Source of the DNA: Bacteroidota bacterium | GTDB taxonomy: Bacteria; Bacteroidota; Bacteroidia; Chitinophagales; LD1 | Direction: 5' to 3' | Length of the DNA stretch: 64,000 bases | NCBI GenBank assembly: GCA_018267385.1 | Contig: JAFDYN010000005.1 | Span: 104,017-168,016 of the forward strand | Shown here: in pieces, positions 1 through 9,525 of the stretch | Position numbering within the stretch: position 1 is the first letter of the stretch | Layout: each line of letters begins with the position of its first letter | Program-made: the position numbers and the translations under genes | Notes under the pieces: generated by a model | What the model was told of the DNA's origin: nothing | What the model saw: only the letters and a program-made list of their open reading frames with translations | Databases searched by the model: none

Positions 1-2
1 TG

Positions 3-2507
3 GGCAGCCCGCCATTCAGCTGGCAGTTGATAGAGCCCGGGGGCGTGCAGCGGCCTATTCAGCAGCATGATACATTTCCCATCTACTACTCCGGTGCCTA
101 TCAGATCAGATGTATAGATGCCTGCGGCACTGTACGGCTCAGGAGCTATGACATCTATTCATACAGTAACTCCTACTTGCAGTTGATCTATTTCGATTCT
201 CCCTACTTTGTTCATTGTGACTCAGCTGTGGTGAGGGGACAGATCTCTATAGGTGGCAGTATTGACAATCTGGCATTCCCTTTATCCTTCCTGGAGCATG
301 ATATGCATGGAGATACAGTACGACTGGACATCCCCGTACGCCTGTCAGATACAGTGCTGCCCCTCTCCAATGGCCAATTTATTATCAATAATCAGTCTTT
401 GCTATTTATAAACAGGCTGCCTCATGTCCAATCTGGCGAGCCTATAACATTTCAACTACAGGATGCCTGTGGCAGCCTGATACAAAGCGTAGCATATCCA
501 CCCGCACACTCGCTCATTATGGGAAACTGGATCCAGGTGCCTGATGGCTTTTGCGGGAGCACAGGCTATTTACCCGTTTTCAGTTATTCCCTGCCTACAC
601 CTGCTCAATGGGTATTGATAGACGACCAGACACACACAATAGTAGACTCCTCTATCGCCGGCATAGGTCTGTCGCAGCATCCGTCAGGTAGAAACTATAC
701 GTTCATGTGCTTTGACCAATGTGGTGATACGCTGCGGCAAGACTTTTATTGGATACTATCCTCACCACCGCCGGCAGCTTTTGTAAATGTGACTGTACAG
801 CAGAATAGTTGCCTGGATTCCACGGCATCCATCAGTCTCGGTGCCGGTAATTTCGGGAGGGGTTCTGTCATAAAGATCCTCACAGGTCCAGCCTATGCAC
901 ATAGCACCAAACCGGGATTTGCCTATCAGACACACCTCACCTATCCATACATAGTATCGCAGTCATCTTACTATTATGGCATGATCGGTGGCATGCCGGC
1001 AGGACACTATACCTATGAGGTATCAGATAGCTGCGGCAATCGGATCACAGGCAGTTTTGACATCACTCCTCAGCAGCTGACAGATTACATGCACCGGTTA
1101 TCTTCCGGCAGGCATTGTGCTGGCGGCGGCAGCATACACTACCAGTACAGCACCGGTCAGCCTAATGACAACCTTTATGTATCCTACTCTATCAGGAATA
1201 TCACCACCGGCCAGCTGATGGATAGTAGTGCCACCTATGGTGGCGGTGGCACTATCTCTCTGGGCAATGTCCAGCCCGGCACCTACGTGGTCCGTCTGGA
1301 GATATCTACATATACTATATCTATGGCAGATAGCAGTTTCTGCCCGTCGGTCTCTGATACTGTCGTAGTACCAGACTACACCTTTCCTGACATGCCTGTA
1401 GTATCATCATCTCCCGGCTGTTTCGGTACAGCCACTATCACGGCTCAGATGGATACTACACTCGGCGTACCCTCCTACACCTACCAGATCATAGATGGCC
1501 CTATGCTATCAGCGATGCAGGTAGACAATGGTACTTTTCAGGTGTCCCAGACCGGTATCTATACTATACTCGGCCTCGATGCCTGCGGCAATGGACTCAT
1601 ACGGCATATCAGTGTAGACTCTCTCTACAGAGCTGTACCTATGATCAGGTCATTCAAAGACACCTGCTTTCACACCTATGTGCGCGGGGTACTCTACACA
1701 GAGAGTACAGTAGCATATGATACGCTGCGCACAGCTATGGGCTGCGATAGCATAATCTATGTAGATAGTGTGATAATTAGAGGCAGCCATGACAGGCGGC
1801 CCATCATCGCATTGGCCACAGATACATTCTGCTCGGGAGCAGGTGGTGATGTGAGCGCAATAACAGGATATCATCTATACCAGTGGGACAACGGAGCTAC
1901 CACCCCTATCATACATGTGAGTGACAGCGGATGGTACCACCTGATAGTGACCGATAGCGAGCACTGCACCCTGTCAGATCAGATACATATAGCGCTGCTG
2001 GATAGTCCGTCAGTGACTTCCGGCTGGGTCTATGCAGACAGCGTATGCATGGATGATCCGCTACAGGTACAGTTGACCTTGAGCGGGCCAGATGTGCACT
2101 ACGAATGGACTGGCATAGCAGATGGTACGCTGCAAAGACAGTTTACAGATAGCGGCATTTATATTTTCACTGTGAGTAATGAATGCTCCGCCAAGAGCTA
2201 CACCCTGCATACTATTCTAAAAACCTGCGATGAGCATGCCTACCCGCCAAATGCTTTCAGCCCTAATGGTGATGGTGTGAACGACATATATAGGATATAC
2301 AGTTCCTATGACTTTAAGTCTTTCTCTCTTCTCATATTTGACAGGTGGGGTGAAAAGGTTTTTGAAAGCGACAATGAAGCGTATGGATGGGACGGACGCT
2401 ACAAAAGCGAAGACCTGCCTACAGGTGTTTATGTCTACGAGTATATCGGTGTATGGCCTACAGGCCACTCGCACACCAGCCGGGGCAGTATCACTCTGAT
2501 CCGCTAG
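3..2507 (+). CDS. T9SS type B (CHU_C/gliding-motility C-terminal) surface protein, 5' end outside window
   Basis: The reading frame is open to the left edge of the window, so the N-terminus and signal peptide are missing. About 830 residues are visible. They are a series of beta-sandwich-like segments rich in Ser, Thr, Tyr and Gly with regularly spaced Cys (repeated DACG/DSCG/DQCG motifs), typical of extracellular Bacteroidota adhesin-like proteins. The C-terminal ~90 residues form a type B sorting domain: a NAFSPNGDGVND motif, a FDRWGEKVF strand, then GWDGRY and TGVYVYEY, ending in ITLIR. In this family the domain directs export through the type IX secretion system and surface attachment. 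A single degenerate copy of the CDSI-type repeat module lies near 1640-1790. The ligand is unknown. Confident in class, not in role. Confidence 0.85.
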   Translation, partial: GSPPFSWQLIEPGGVQRPIQQHDTFPIYYSGAYQIRCIDACGTVRLRSYDIYSYSNSYLQLIYFDSPYFVHCDSAVVRGQISIGGSIDNLAFPLSFLEHDMHGDTVRLDIPVRLSDTVLPLSNGQFIINNQSLLFINRLPHVQSGEPITFQLQDACGSLIQSVAYPPAHSLIMGNWIQVPDGFCGSTGYLPVFSYSLPTPAQWVLIDDQTHTIVDSSIAGIGLSQHPSGRNYTFMCFDQCGDTLRQDFYWILSSPPPAAFVNVTVQQNSCLDSTASISLGAGNFGRGSVIKILTGPAYAHSTKPGFAYQTHLTYPYIVSQSSYYYGMIGGMPAGHYTYEVSDSCGNRITGSFDITPQQLTDYMHRLSSGRHCAGGGSIHYQYSTGQPNDNLYVSYSIRNITTGQLMDSSATYGGGGTISLGNVQPGTYVVRLEISTYTISMADSSFCPSVSDTVVVPDYTFPDMPVVSSSPGCFGTATITAQMDTTLGVPSYTYQIIDGPMLSAMQVDNGTFQVSQTGIYTILGLDACGNGLIRHISVDSLYRAVPMIRSFKDTCFHTYVRGVLYTESTVAYDTLRTAMGCDSIIYVDSVIIRGSHDRRPIIALATDTFCSGAGGDVSAITGYHLYQWDNGATTPIIHVSDSGWYHLIVTDSEHCTLSDQIHIALLDSPSVTSGWVYADSVCMDDPLQVQLTLSGPDVHYEWTGIADGTLQRQFTDSGIYIFTVSNECSAKSYTLHTILKTCDEHAYPPNAFSPNGDGVNDIYRIYSSYDFKSFSLLIFDRWGEKVFESDNEAYGWDGRYKSEDLPTGVYVYEYIGVWPTGHSHTSRGSITLIR

Positions 2508-2540
2508 CCTATCCCTGCGGCGGAATGATTAAATTGCAGT

Positions 2541-3443
2541 ATGTCCTGGGCATCATATATCAAAGGTTTCAAATCCTATCTGCAGCTGGAAAAATCCCTA
2601 TCGGGAAACTCTATAGAGGCCTATCTGCGGGATGTAGAGAAACTGGTGCGCTATCTGGACATGAGGGAGTTGAAACTCTCTGTAGAGGAAATCAAGCTGA
2701 GCCATCTGGAAGATTTCATCAAATGGATCAATGAGATGGGTATGGATGCGCACTCACAGGCGCGCATCATCTCAGGCATCAGAGCATTCTACAAGTACCT
2801 GCTCATGGAGGATGTGCTAAGTGTGAATCCTACCGAGCTGCTACTGACACCCAAGCTGGCGCGCAAGCTACCTGATACCCTATCCATAGAAGAGATCAAT
2901 GCCCTGATAGGATCTATAGGCCAGAGTACACCCGAGGGCGTACGTAATAAGGCAATGCTAGAGGTGCTATACGGATGCGGCCTGCGCGTAAGCGAACTGG
3001 TAGGCCTGAAAATATCAGATATGTTTCTGGATGTAGAGTTTATCAAAGTGATAGGTAAAGGGAATAAAGAACGCCTCGTACCGATCGGATCTGAGGCTAT
3101 CAAATGTATACGCCTATATCAGGATAACGTACGCGTACACAGCACTCCCAGAAAGGGCGATGAGGACATTCTCTTTTTGAATAAACGTGGAGGCCGTCTA
3201 TCCCGCGTGATGGTTTTCTACATTATCAAGGCCTGCGCAGCAGCTATCGGGTTGAAAAAGACGATCAGCCCGCACACCTTTCGGCATTCCTTTGCTACGC
3301 ACCTGATAGAGGGTGGCGCCGACCTGCGTGCCATACAGGAGATGCTGGGGCATGCTTCTATCACTACTACTGAGATATATACACACCTGGATAGAGACTT
3401 TCTGCGAAGCACTATCATGCAGTATCATCCGCGGTATAAGTAA
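2541..3443 (+). CDS. xerD: Tyrosine recombinase XerC/XerD family
   Basis: This 300-aa protein has the usual length for Xer recombinases. Residues 1-90 resemble the SAM-like core-binding domain and residues 110-295 the catalytic domain. The full active-site set is visible: Arg149 (GCGLRVSEL), Lys173 (GKGNKER), His245 and Arg248 (HTFRHS), His271 (LGHAS) and nucleophile Tyr280 (EIYTH). Family members resolve chromosome dimers at dif during division. The ATG at 2541 gives the expected N-terminus and lies 33 bp after the preceding surface-protein gene. The C-terminus (HPRYK) fits housekeeping Xer proteins of Bacteroidota better than phage integrases. No att-like duplications were seen nearby. XerC versus XerD cannot be settled from this sequence alone. 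Confidence 0.88.
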   Translation: MSWASYIKGFKSYLQLEKSLSGNSIEAYLRDVEKLVRYLDMRELKLSVEEIKLSHLEDFIKWINEMGMDAHSQARIISGIRAFYKYLLMEDVLSVNPTELLLTPKLARKLPDTLSIEEINALIGSIGQSTPEGVRNKAMLEVLYGCGLRVSELVGLKISDMFLDVEFIKVIGKGNKERLVPIGSEAIKCIRLYQDNVRVHSTPRKGDEDILFLNKRGGRLSRVMVFYIIKACAAAIGLKKTISPHTFRHSFATHLIEGGADLRAIQEMLGHASITTTEIYTHLDRDFLRSTIMQYHPRYK

Positions 3444-3507
3444 CAATAGACTTATTTGCCTGATTAACATCCTTGAAAACCGATTATTATCTTTACTGGA
3501 AAAATCT

Positions 3508-4251
3508 ATGGAAGCATATCTACCAGCTCTTGCAACTGCCGCCACCCTTCTTATAGCTGGCTTATGGTTTAAAAATTTCTTACCCAATTATTTTAATGAA
3601 AAAGGAAAACTTCTAGCGCAAAAGGAAGATTTAAAAGCGATAACAAAAGAAGTAGAAAGTGTAAAAACTCTTTTTTCTAAAGATATCGAATATTTGAAAG
3701 CAGATTTGCAACGTCTTTTAAACCTAGAAATCAATCATAGAACTGAAGAAAGGAATGCACTAATAAGCTTTTACGATAAGTATAACCAGTGGCTTTATGC
3801 TCTGTTGGAAGTCAATTATGGGGCTTACAATAGAAGTAATCTTAATGATCTGTATGAAAAAAGAATCTTTATCGAAAAATTTTATGCAGAAACCAATGTT
3901 GCCCAAGCCAAAATACAATTGCTTGTGAAAAATGATAATATAATTGTTTTATCCCATGATTTAATGAAGACTATACTGGCCTTCAAGTGGTGGATAGATA
4001 AAAGGTTATTGTCATTACAACACAATATTGAACGTCATAAGTCTTTAACTGAGAATTTCCTTGCTGTTATTAAAGATATAGACAAGAATAGAGACCTCGC
4101 TAATTCTCTTGCCCAAAATGAAAAAACAATAGAACAAGAGCGCAAAGAGCTAACGGATGAATTTTATAAAAACAGAAATAGCGAGTATGGAAAAATATTA
4201 CCGCATACGATTTCCTTCACATCGCTAGTGAAAGCATATCTAACCGAATGA
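3508..4251 (+). CDS. Hypothetical membrane-anchored coiled-coil protein (AT-rich)
   Basis: I do not recognise the family. From the ATG at 3508 the product is 247 aa. One N-terminal membrane segment lies at about residues 5-25 (LPALATAATLLIAGLWF), followed by a long charged, Lys/Glu-rich, mostly helical region with heptad-like stretches (about 35-75 and 175-225). An upstream in-frame start would overlap the xerD 3' end by over 100 bp, so the shorter start is preferred. The gene is clearly more AT-rich than its neighbours and uses many AAA, GAA, AAT and ATA codons, which suggests recent acquisition. It ends 5 bp before the convergent end of mrp. Single-pass anchor plus coiled coil suggests an envelope scaffold or sensor role, but this is only inference. 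Confidence 0.7.
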   Translation: MEAYLPALATAATLLIAGLWFKNFLPNYFNEKGKLLAQKEDLKAITKEVESVKTLFSKDIEYLKADLQRLLNLEINHRTEERNALISFYDKYNQWLYALLEVNYGAYNRSNLNDLYEKRIFIEKFYAETNVAQAKIQLLVKNDNIIVLSHDLMKTILAFKWWIDKRLLSLQHNIERHKSLTENFLAVIKDIDKNRDLANSLAQNEKTIEQERKELTDEFYKNRNSEYGKILPHTISFTSLVKAYLTE

Positions 4252-4256
4252 TTGAC

Positions 4257-5381
4257 CTAATGATTTAGCGGCTCTTCCTCTCCCACCTCAGTAGTGACCG
4301 TTGCCCCCGCTTTTGCATTTCGTATTGCTATCTCGCGAGCTACGTTGGTAGCCAGGTCTTCAAAGGCCTTCGCAGAAAGATCTATATCACTATCGCGGAG
4401 GGCTATCGGGGTTCCTTCATCACCCCCCTCGCGGATGCTCTGTACGATAGGCAGCTCACCTAGCAATGGCAACTCGTATTCATCTGCAAACTGTTTCCCG
4501 CCTCCCTTACCAAAAATATAATATTTATTATTAGGTAGCTCCGCCGGAGTGAAGTAGGACATATTCTCCACAATGCCAAGCACCGGCACATTGATCGTAT
4601 CGAGACGGAACATGGCGAGCCCCTTGCGAGCGTCTGCCAGCGCTACCTCCTGTGGTGTGGTCACGATCACAGCACCTGTCACATGTACCGTCTGTATCAT
4701 CGTCAGGTGTACATCACCTGTACCGGGAGGCATATCTATGATCAGGTAGTCCAGCCTGCCCCACAGGCAGTCTGTGACGAACTGGCGCAACGCCGACGTG
4801 ACCATCGGCCCGCGCCACACGATAGCCTGGCGCTCATCTACCAGCATGCCCATAGAGAGCACTTTGATACCATGCACCTCTATCGGCTCTATGTAGTGCT
4901 TCTCCTTGATCAGGCGTACGGATGGGCGCTTGCCACGTATGCCGAGCATAGTAGGGATAGATGGGCCATAGATGTCAGCATCTATCAGGCCTACTTTTGC
5001 GCCTTGCTTAGCCAGTGCGATAGCCAGGTTGACCGATACTGTGGATTTGCCTACGCCCCCCTTGCCGGAGGCTACGCAGATGATATTCTTGACGCTCGGC
5101 AGGATATTCATATTGGTAGCGCGGTGTGAGGTCACACTGGCGGTCATAGTCACATCTACCTCTGCATCCGCAGATACATGCTCATGCACTGCATTGATAC
5201 AATCATTCTTTATCTTCTCCTTGAGCGGACAGGCCGGAGTAGTGAGGCGCACTGTAAAAGAAATTTTATTCCCATCTACCTGCACATCTTCTATCATATT
5301 GAGGGTCACGAGATCCTTCTTGAGGTCAGGATCATCTACATGCCTGAGGGCATTGATCACATCATCTTTGGTAAAAGCCAT
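4257..5381 (-). CDS. apbC: Mrp/NBP35-family iron-sulfur cluster carrier ATPase
   Basis: This 374-aa protein has an N-terminal MIP18/DUF59 domain (about residues 1-85, with the TTPACP motif and Cys51). A ParA/MinD-like P-loop ATPase domain follows. The deviant Walker A GKGGVGKST is at residues 106-114, and there is a Walker B-type IIDMPPGTGD and an ENMSYF motif. In this family the protein binds and transfers Fe-S clusters to apoproteins in the cytosol. The C-terminal CXXC of proteobacterial Mrp is absent: after ENMSYF the sequence continues TPAELPNNKYYIFGKGGG, the form I know from other Bacteroidota homologues, so this is not evidence of damage. It has its own likely promoter (-7 at 5402-5409). 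Confidence 0.93.
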   Translation of the reverse strand: MAFTKDDVINALRHVDDPDLKKDLVTLNMIEDVQVDGNKISFTVRLTTPACPLKEKIKNDCINAVHEHVSADAEVDVTMTASVTSHRATNMNILPSVKNIICVASGKGGVGKSTVSVNLAIALAKQGAKVGLIDADIYGPSIPTMLGIRGKRPSVRLIKEKHYIEPIEVHGIKVLSMGMLVDERQAIVWRGPMVTSALRQFVTDCLWGRLDYLIIDMPPGTGDVHLTMIQTVHVTGAVIVTTPQEVALADARKGLAMFRLDTINVPVLGIVENMSYFTPAELPNNKYYIFGKGGGKQFADEYELPLLGELPIVQSIREGGDEGTPIALRDSDIDLSAKAFEDLATNVAREIAIRNAKAGATVTTEVGEEEPLNH

Positions 5382-5401
5382 TCTTACGTCTATTGAAGGC
5401 G

Positions 5402-5409
5402 CAAAAATA
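5402..5409 (-). promoter_or_regulatory. Bacteroidota -7 element upstream of mrp
   Basis: On the minus strand this reads TATTTTTG, a full match to TAnnTTTG, 20 nt from the mrp start codon. No clear -33 TTTG lies at the usual distance, so only the -7 is claimed. Confidence 0.45.
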
Positions 5410-5477
5410 CGGAATAAGAAAGTATTAAGTAGTTAGTATTTAGTATTAAGACAGCAGAGCATATCACAAATCAATAA

Positions 5478-5508
5478 AAAAGCCGCTCAGATCACTCTGA
5501 GCGGCTTA
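5478..5508 (-). terminator. Rho-independent terminator of rpsA
   Basis: A perfect 11-bp inverted repeat, AAGCCGCTCAG / CTGAGCGGCTT, with a 6-nt loop lies at 5480-5507. On the minus strand it is followed by a T run. It sits about 30 bp downstream of the rpsA stop codon. Confidence 0.85.
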
Positions 5509-5539
5509 TATCGTCACAGCCGGAGCTGTATGTTACGAT

Positions 5540-7456
5540 TTAAGAGAAGAGGTCGCCAGCGGCTTCGTCTTTCTTTTCTTCCTTAGGTGCTTCAGCAGAC
5601 TTCTTAGAAGCTGCCTCGCTGTCCATCAGCTTTTCCTTCAGGTCAGAAAGGGCGCTGAGGTCACCGAGTGTAGACTTCTCTACAGACTTGTTCAGCTCCT
5701 TCACCTTCTTGCTGGCAGATGCTGCTTCAGCCTTCTTCTCGTTCTTCACCGCTTCTACAGCGTCACGCTTAGCCTCTTCCCATGTACGGGCGTGAGACAG
5801 GAGGATACGCTTGTCGTTGCGATTGAACTCGAGCACCTTGAACTGCGCCTTCTCATCCGCTGCGAGGAATCCGCCGCTTTCCTTAGAAGTGTGCTTCTTA
5901 GGAGCATAGCCTTCCAGGCCGTATGGCAGGAGTACTACAGCACCCTTGTCATCAGCGCTGATCACAGACGCCTCATGCACAGAGCCCACCGGGAATACAG
6001 TCTCGAAAGTATCCCATGGATCTTCTTCGATCTGCTTGTGGCCCAGAGAGAGCTTGCGGTTATCGTTGTCGATATCCAGTACTACTACATCCAGCTCAGC
6101 ACCTACCTTGGTGAATTCGCTAGGGTGGTTGTAGCGCTTGGTCCAGCTCAGGTCAGAGATGTGGATCATACCACCGATACCGTCACCCAGCTCTACGAAT
6201 ACGCCGTATGGAGTCAGGTTCTTCACCGTACCCTTCACACGTGTACCTACAGGGAACTTCTCAGCGATCTTGGTCCATGGATCTTCTGTCAGCCTCTTGA
6301 GAGACAGAGACATCTTGCGCTCTTCGCGGTCGATGGTCATTACGATAGCCTCGTGTATGTCACCGAGCTTGAAGAACTCACGGCTATTGATCGGAGCAGA
6401 AGACCAGCTCACCTCAGATACGTGGATCAGGCCTTCTACGCCCGGAGTGATCTCGAGGAATGCGCCGTAATCTTCGATGTTGACGATCTTGCCCTTGACC
6501 TTAGAGCCCACTTCGATACCGGCATCCAGGGTATCCCATGGGTGCGGCTGGAGCTGCTTGAGGCCGAGAGAGATCCTCTTCTTCTGGTCATCGTAGTCGA
6601 GTACCACCACATTGAGCTTCTGGTTGAGCTGCAGTACCTCGCTAGGATGCTGGATACGGCCCCATGATATATCAGTGATATAGAGGAGACCGTCCACGCC
6701 GCCGAGATCGATGAATGCACCGAAGTCAGTGATGTTCTTGATAGTACCTTCCAGTACCTGGCCTTTTTCGAGCTTGCCGATGATCTCTTCACGTTGTGAC
6801 TCGATATCAGACTCGATGAGTGCCTTGTGAGATACTACTGCGTTCTTGATCGCTTCGTTTACCTTCACTACCTTCAGCTCGAGGGTCTTGCCTACGTAGA
6901 TATCGTAGTCAGTGATAGGCTTCACGTCGATCTGAGAGCCTGGGAGGAATGTATCGAGGCCAAATACATTGGCTATCAGACCACCCTTTGTCTTGGATGT
7001 GATGCGGCCGGTCACTACCTCGCCGGTAGAGGCTGCAGTCACGATCTGCTCCCATGCCTTCAGAAGCTTAGCGTTCTTGCGGCTGAGCAGGAGGTGGCCT
7101 TTCTTGTCTTCCTTGCTTACTACGTATACGTCATATTCCTCACCGATCTTGAGTTCCTCCTGATCGCGGAATTCTGACAGTGGCACGAGGCCGTCAGACT
7201 TGAAGCCGATGTTGAATACCACGTCAGTATTCGTAATGGCTACTACGGTACCCTTTACGATCTGGTGGTCTTCCAGTGTGCGGAGGGTAGAGCCATAGAG
7301 GGCATCATACTCTTCGTGCTTAGCCTTGTCGTAGCTTACTACGTTGCGCTTATCTACTGACCAGTCAAAGTCGTCATGGGCGGTAGCAGGCTGAAATTGT
7401 TTTTTGGTTTCTGTAGCTGCCGGAGTTGCCGCTACGTCTTGTGTTTCTTCAGACAT
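5540..7456 (-). CDS. rpsA: 30S ribosomal protein S1
   Basis: From the ATG at 7456 (MSEETQDV) the product is 638 aa. This start is preferred over an upstream in-frame codon because it removes 45 residues of non-conserved sequence and is preceded by AGAGG. Tandem S1 OB-fold domains are visible, with repeated signatures VKGTVVAITNTDVVFNIGFKSDG, ITDFGAFIDLGGVDGLLYI, IEDYGAFLEI and LTPYGVFVELGDGIGGMIHIS, each followed by a SLGxKQ/SLSLKRL type strand. I count six domain-like repeats. S1 binds mRNA on the 30S subunit and helps initiation; in Bacteroidota it is important because Shine-Dalgarno use is weak. The C-terminus is a Lys/Glu/Ala-rich tail (about residues 560-638). It is monocistronic, with a strong terminator. 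Confidence 0.95.
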   Translation of the reverse strand: MSEETQDVAATPAATETKKQFQPATAHDDFDWSVDKRNVVSYDKAKHEEYDALYGSTLRTLEDHQIVKGTVVAITNTDVVFNIGFKSDGLVPLSEFRDQEELKIGEEYDVYVVSKEDKKGHLLLSRKNAKLLKAWEQIVTAASTGEVVTGRITSKTKGGLIANVFGLDTFLPGSQIDVKPITDYDIYVGKTLELKVVKVNEAIKNAVVSHKALIESDIESQREEIIGKLEKGQVLEGTIKNITDFGAFIDLGGVDGLLYITDISWGRIQHPSEVLQLNQKLNVVVLDYDDQKKRISLGLKQLQPHPWDTLDAGIEVGSKVKGKIVNIEDYGAFLEITPGVEGLIHVSEVSWSSAPINSREFFKLGDIHEAIVMTIDREERKMSLSLKRLTEDPWTKIAEKFPVGTRVKGTVKNLTPYGVFVELGDGIGGMIHISDLSWTKRYNHPSEFTKVGAELDVVVLDIDNDNRKLSLGHKQIEEDPWDTFETVFPVGSVHEASVISADDKGAVVLLPYGLEGYAPKKHTSKESGGFLAADEKAQFKVLEFNRNDKRILLSHARTWEEAKRDAVEAVKNEKKAEAASASKKVKELNKSVEKSTLGDLSALSDLKEKLMDSEAASKKSAEAPKEEKKDEAAGDLFS

Positions 7457-7537
7457 TTCTGATATACCTCTGTTGTTGTTTATTCTCACCCTGAGTACGT
7501 GAGTTTTGTTATTGAATTTGTCCCTGTAAAGGGAGTG

Positions 7538-7545
7538 CGAAGATA
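7538..7545 (-). promoter_or_regulatory. Possible -7 element for rpsA
   Basis: The minus strand reads TATCTTCG, one mismatch from TAnnTTTG, 82 nt upstream of the rpsA start. This would leave a 5' leader of about 75 nt. The 7457-7756 divergent gap contains no gene; it holds this element and the -7 of the plus-strand gene at 7757. Confidence 0.4.
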
Positions 7546-7715
7546 CACATAAATCACGAGAAAAATGGCAAGTAATGTCAGCGAGATTCAATCTATTCGA
7601 AATTCACTCAAAATAAATAACCTAAATATCTATATATCAATAAATTAAAAACAAAAACCCGAATAATACTATCACAGATAGCTAAAATCAGATCAAAAAG
7701 GTGAATTGCTCAGTT

Positions 7716-7723
7716 TAACTTTG
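7716..7723 (+). promoter_or_regulatory. Bacteroidota -7 element for the ELW-repeat protein
   Basis: TAACTTTG matches TAnnTTTG fully and lies 33 nt before the ATG at 7757. No convincing -33 TTTG at the usual spacing. Confidence 0.5.
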
Positions 7724-7756
7724 TATCACATTCTTCACCCTTTCAAAACAAGCATC

Positions 7757-9454
7757 ATGAAAAAGAATACTCTACCAATGATTCTGTTCTGCTTGCTGAC
7801 AGCTATGACAGCTCGCGCACAGACCTTTACCCCTATAGACATCAATAGTGGCTCTGGCAATAGTAGCCCGACCTATCTCACCTCCTACCAGGGAAAAGTA
7901 TACTTCTGGGCCACCACGCCGGCCAATGGGACAGAATTATACGTCAGCGATGGTACTCCGGCCGGGACTCAATTGCTAAAAGATATCGTGCCTGGCCCGG
8001 GCAGTAGCTATCCTAACAGTTTTATAGAATGCAATAATCTTCTGTTCTTCTCTGCGAATGACAGTGTGCATGGTACAGAACTCTGGGTCACCGATGGCAC
8101 CGGCGCTGGCACGCAAATGCTCACTGATGCCAATACAGGTACTGCTTCAGGCTCTCCTTACTATATGACACCTTTTAATAACAAACTGTACTACAGTACC
8201 GCCGATGCCACCCATGGCACAGAGCTGTGGGTGACGGATGGCACTTCTGCTGGTACCTCATTGCTCAAAGATATAAATCCAGGGGTCGATGGCAGTCAGC
8301 CGGAAGGATATAAGGGCAGCTCTCAAAGAGGGATCATCAATCAGTTTAATGAATACAATGGGGTGTTATATTTTCGCGCGAATGACGGAGTCCATGGGTC
8401 AGAACTTTGGAGAACGGATGGTACAAGTGCCGGCACTGTGATGGTCACTGAAATACTCCCTGGGCCAAGTGGCGGTCGCCCATACTGCATGACGTCCTAC
8501 AATGGTAAAATGATCATGGGAGCCACGGACAGCATCCACAGCTACGAGCTCTGGATATCTGATGGCACGCCAGCTGGCACATCATTGCTAAAAGATATTT
8601 ATCCGGGATTAGCCTATTCAGAGCCAGGAGCTTACTCAGGTTTCATAGAGTTGAACAACAAGCTTTACTTTATGGCAGCGTCAGACAATGCAGGCTATGA
8701 ACTATGGTCTACAGATGGTACCACCGTCGGCACCACTCAGGTGGCGGACATTCTGGCTGGTCCGGGGTCCTCTTTTGCGGGCCAGTATGGTATAATACCG
8801 TGGGGCGGGAAACTATACTTTGCAGCCAATGATAGCATTAATGGATCTCAGCTATGGGCCTCTGATGGTACCGCTGCGGGCACTTCTCTCGTCAAAGTGC
8901 TGGGTACCGGCGGTTCAGGCAGCTCCGTGCCCCGGGCATTTTTATCTTATAACAGTCAACTCATCTTTGTAGCAGGTTTAAATACTAGCACGACCGACCT
9001 GGAGCTATGGACCTCTGACGGTACCGCAGCCAATACTCACGTGATAGCACCTGCAGTAGCTCCCAATATAAGCCCAATGAATACGGACGGATCTGGCTAC
9101 GCCATGTGCTGGAACAATGGCTCCTTATTTATGGCTGCAAACTTCAACAGTATAGGTGATGAATTATGGATCTACAATACACCAAGTACTGCGATCACAG
9201 AGGTAGGTGAAGCTACAGGCATCGCCGCATATCCTAATCCGTTTAGCGATGCGGTGTCCGTTAGCGGATTGGCTCAGGCCGGTGAGTATCGTGTGACCAT
9301 CACTGATATCACAGGCCGCGAAATTTACAATAGCGCACTGGAAACATCTGGCGACAAGGCTACTATCATGACACGCGATCTGAGTGCCGGAGCATATCTG
9401 GTAAACGTATCCGGCAGCGATATCCGACAAACTTTTAAGATGATAAAGCAGTAA
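7757..9454 (+). CDS. Secreted ELWxxDGTxxGT-repeat protein with T9SS type A sorting domain
   Basis: From the ATG at 7757 the product is 565 aa with a clear signal peptide (MKKNTLPMILFCLLTAMTARAQ without the last residues, cleaved after ARA). The body is eight or nine copies of an ELWVTDGTSAGT-type motif at roughly 60-residue spacing, each followed by LLKDI or similar and preceded by LYF-type strands. This suggests a repetitive beta-propeller-like fold. The C-terminal ~80 residues hold a type A sorting domain (AYPNPFSDAVSV, ITGREIY, LSAGAYLVNV, TFKMIKQ), which in the family directs T9SS export. The repeat is a recognised Bacteroidota/Myxococcota motif of unknown function. The gene stands alone, with its own -7 element and a terminator downstream. 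Confidence 0.88.
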   Translation: MKKNTLPMILFCLLTAMTARAQTFTPIDINSGSGNSSPTYLTSYQGKVYFWATTPANGTELYVSDGTPAGTQLLKDIVPGPGSSYPNSFIECNNLLFFSANDSVHGTELWVTDGTGAGTQMLTDANTGTASGSPYYMTPFNNKLYYSTADATHGTELWVTDGTSAGTSLLKDINPGVDGSQPEGYKGSSQRGIINQFNEYNGVLYFRANDGVHGSELWRTDGTSAGTVMVTEILPGPSGGRPYCMTSYNGKMIMGATDSIHSYELWISDGTPAGTSLLKDIYPGLAYSEPGAYSGFIELNNKLYFMAASDNAGYELWSTDGTTVGTTQVADILAGPGSSFAGQYGIIPWGGKLYFAANDSINGSQLWASDGTAAGTSLVKVLGTGGSGSSVPRAFLSYNSQLIFVAGLNTSTTDLELWTSDGTAANTHVIAPAVAPNISPMNTDGSGYAMCWNNGSLFMAANFNSIGDELWIYNTPSTAITEVGEATGIAAYPNPFSDAVSVSGLAQAGEYRVTITDITGREIYNSALETSGDKATIMTRDLSAGAYLVNVSGSDIRQTFKMIKQ

Positions 9455-9474
9455 TCACTATTCACACTAATGCA

Positions 9475-9507
9475 AAAATGGCCGGGCATAGCCTGGCCGT
9501 TTTTTTA
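9475..9507 (+). terminator. Rho-independent terminator after the ELW-repeat gene
   Basis: A GC-rich stem GGCCGGG/CCTGGCC with one G-T pair and a short CATAG-type loop at about 9480-9498 is followed by seven Ts. A run of As before the stem may let it serve the convergent esterase gene too. Confidence 0.8.
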
Positions 9508-9525
9508 TAACACTTTACTCGTAAA

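Noticed and set aside
2541..3443. Phage or integrative-element integrase
   Set aside because: Length, C-terminus and context fit the housekeeping Xer family; no att repeats, tRNA target or phage genes are near.
4257..5381. Damaged Mrp because of the missing CXXC
   Set aside because: This form is usual in Bacteroidota; the rest of the protein and P-loop are intact.
5792..6667. 291-aa plus-strand frame inside rpsA
   Set aside because: Antisense to a strongly conserved ribosomal gene; shadow frame with no motif.
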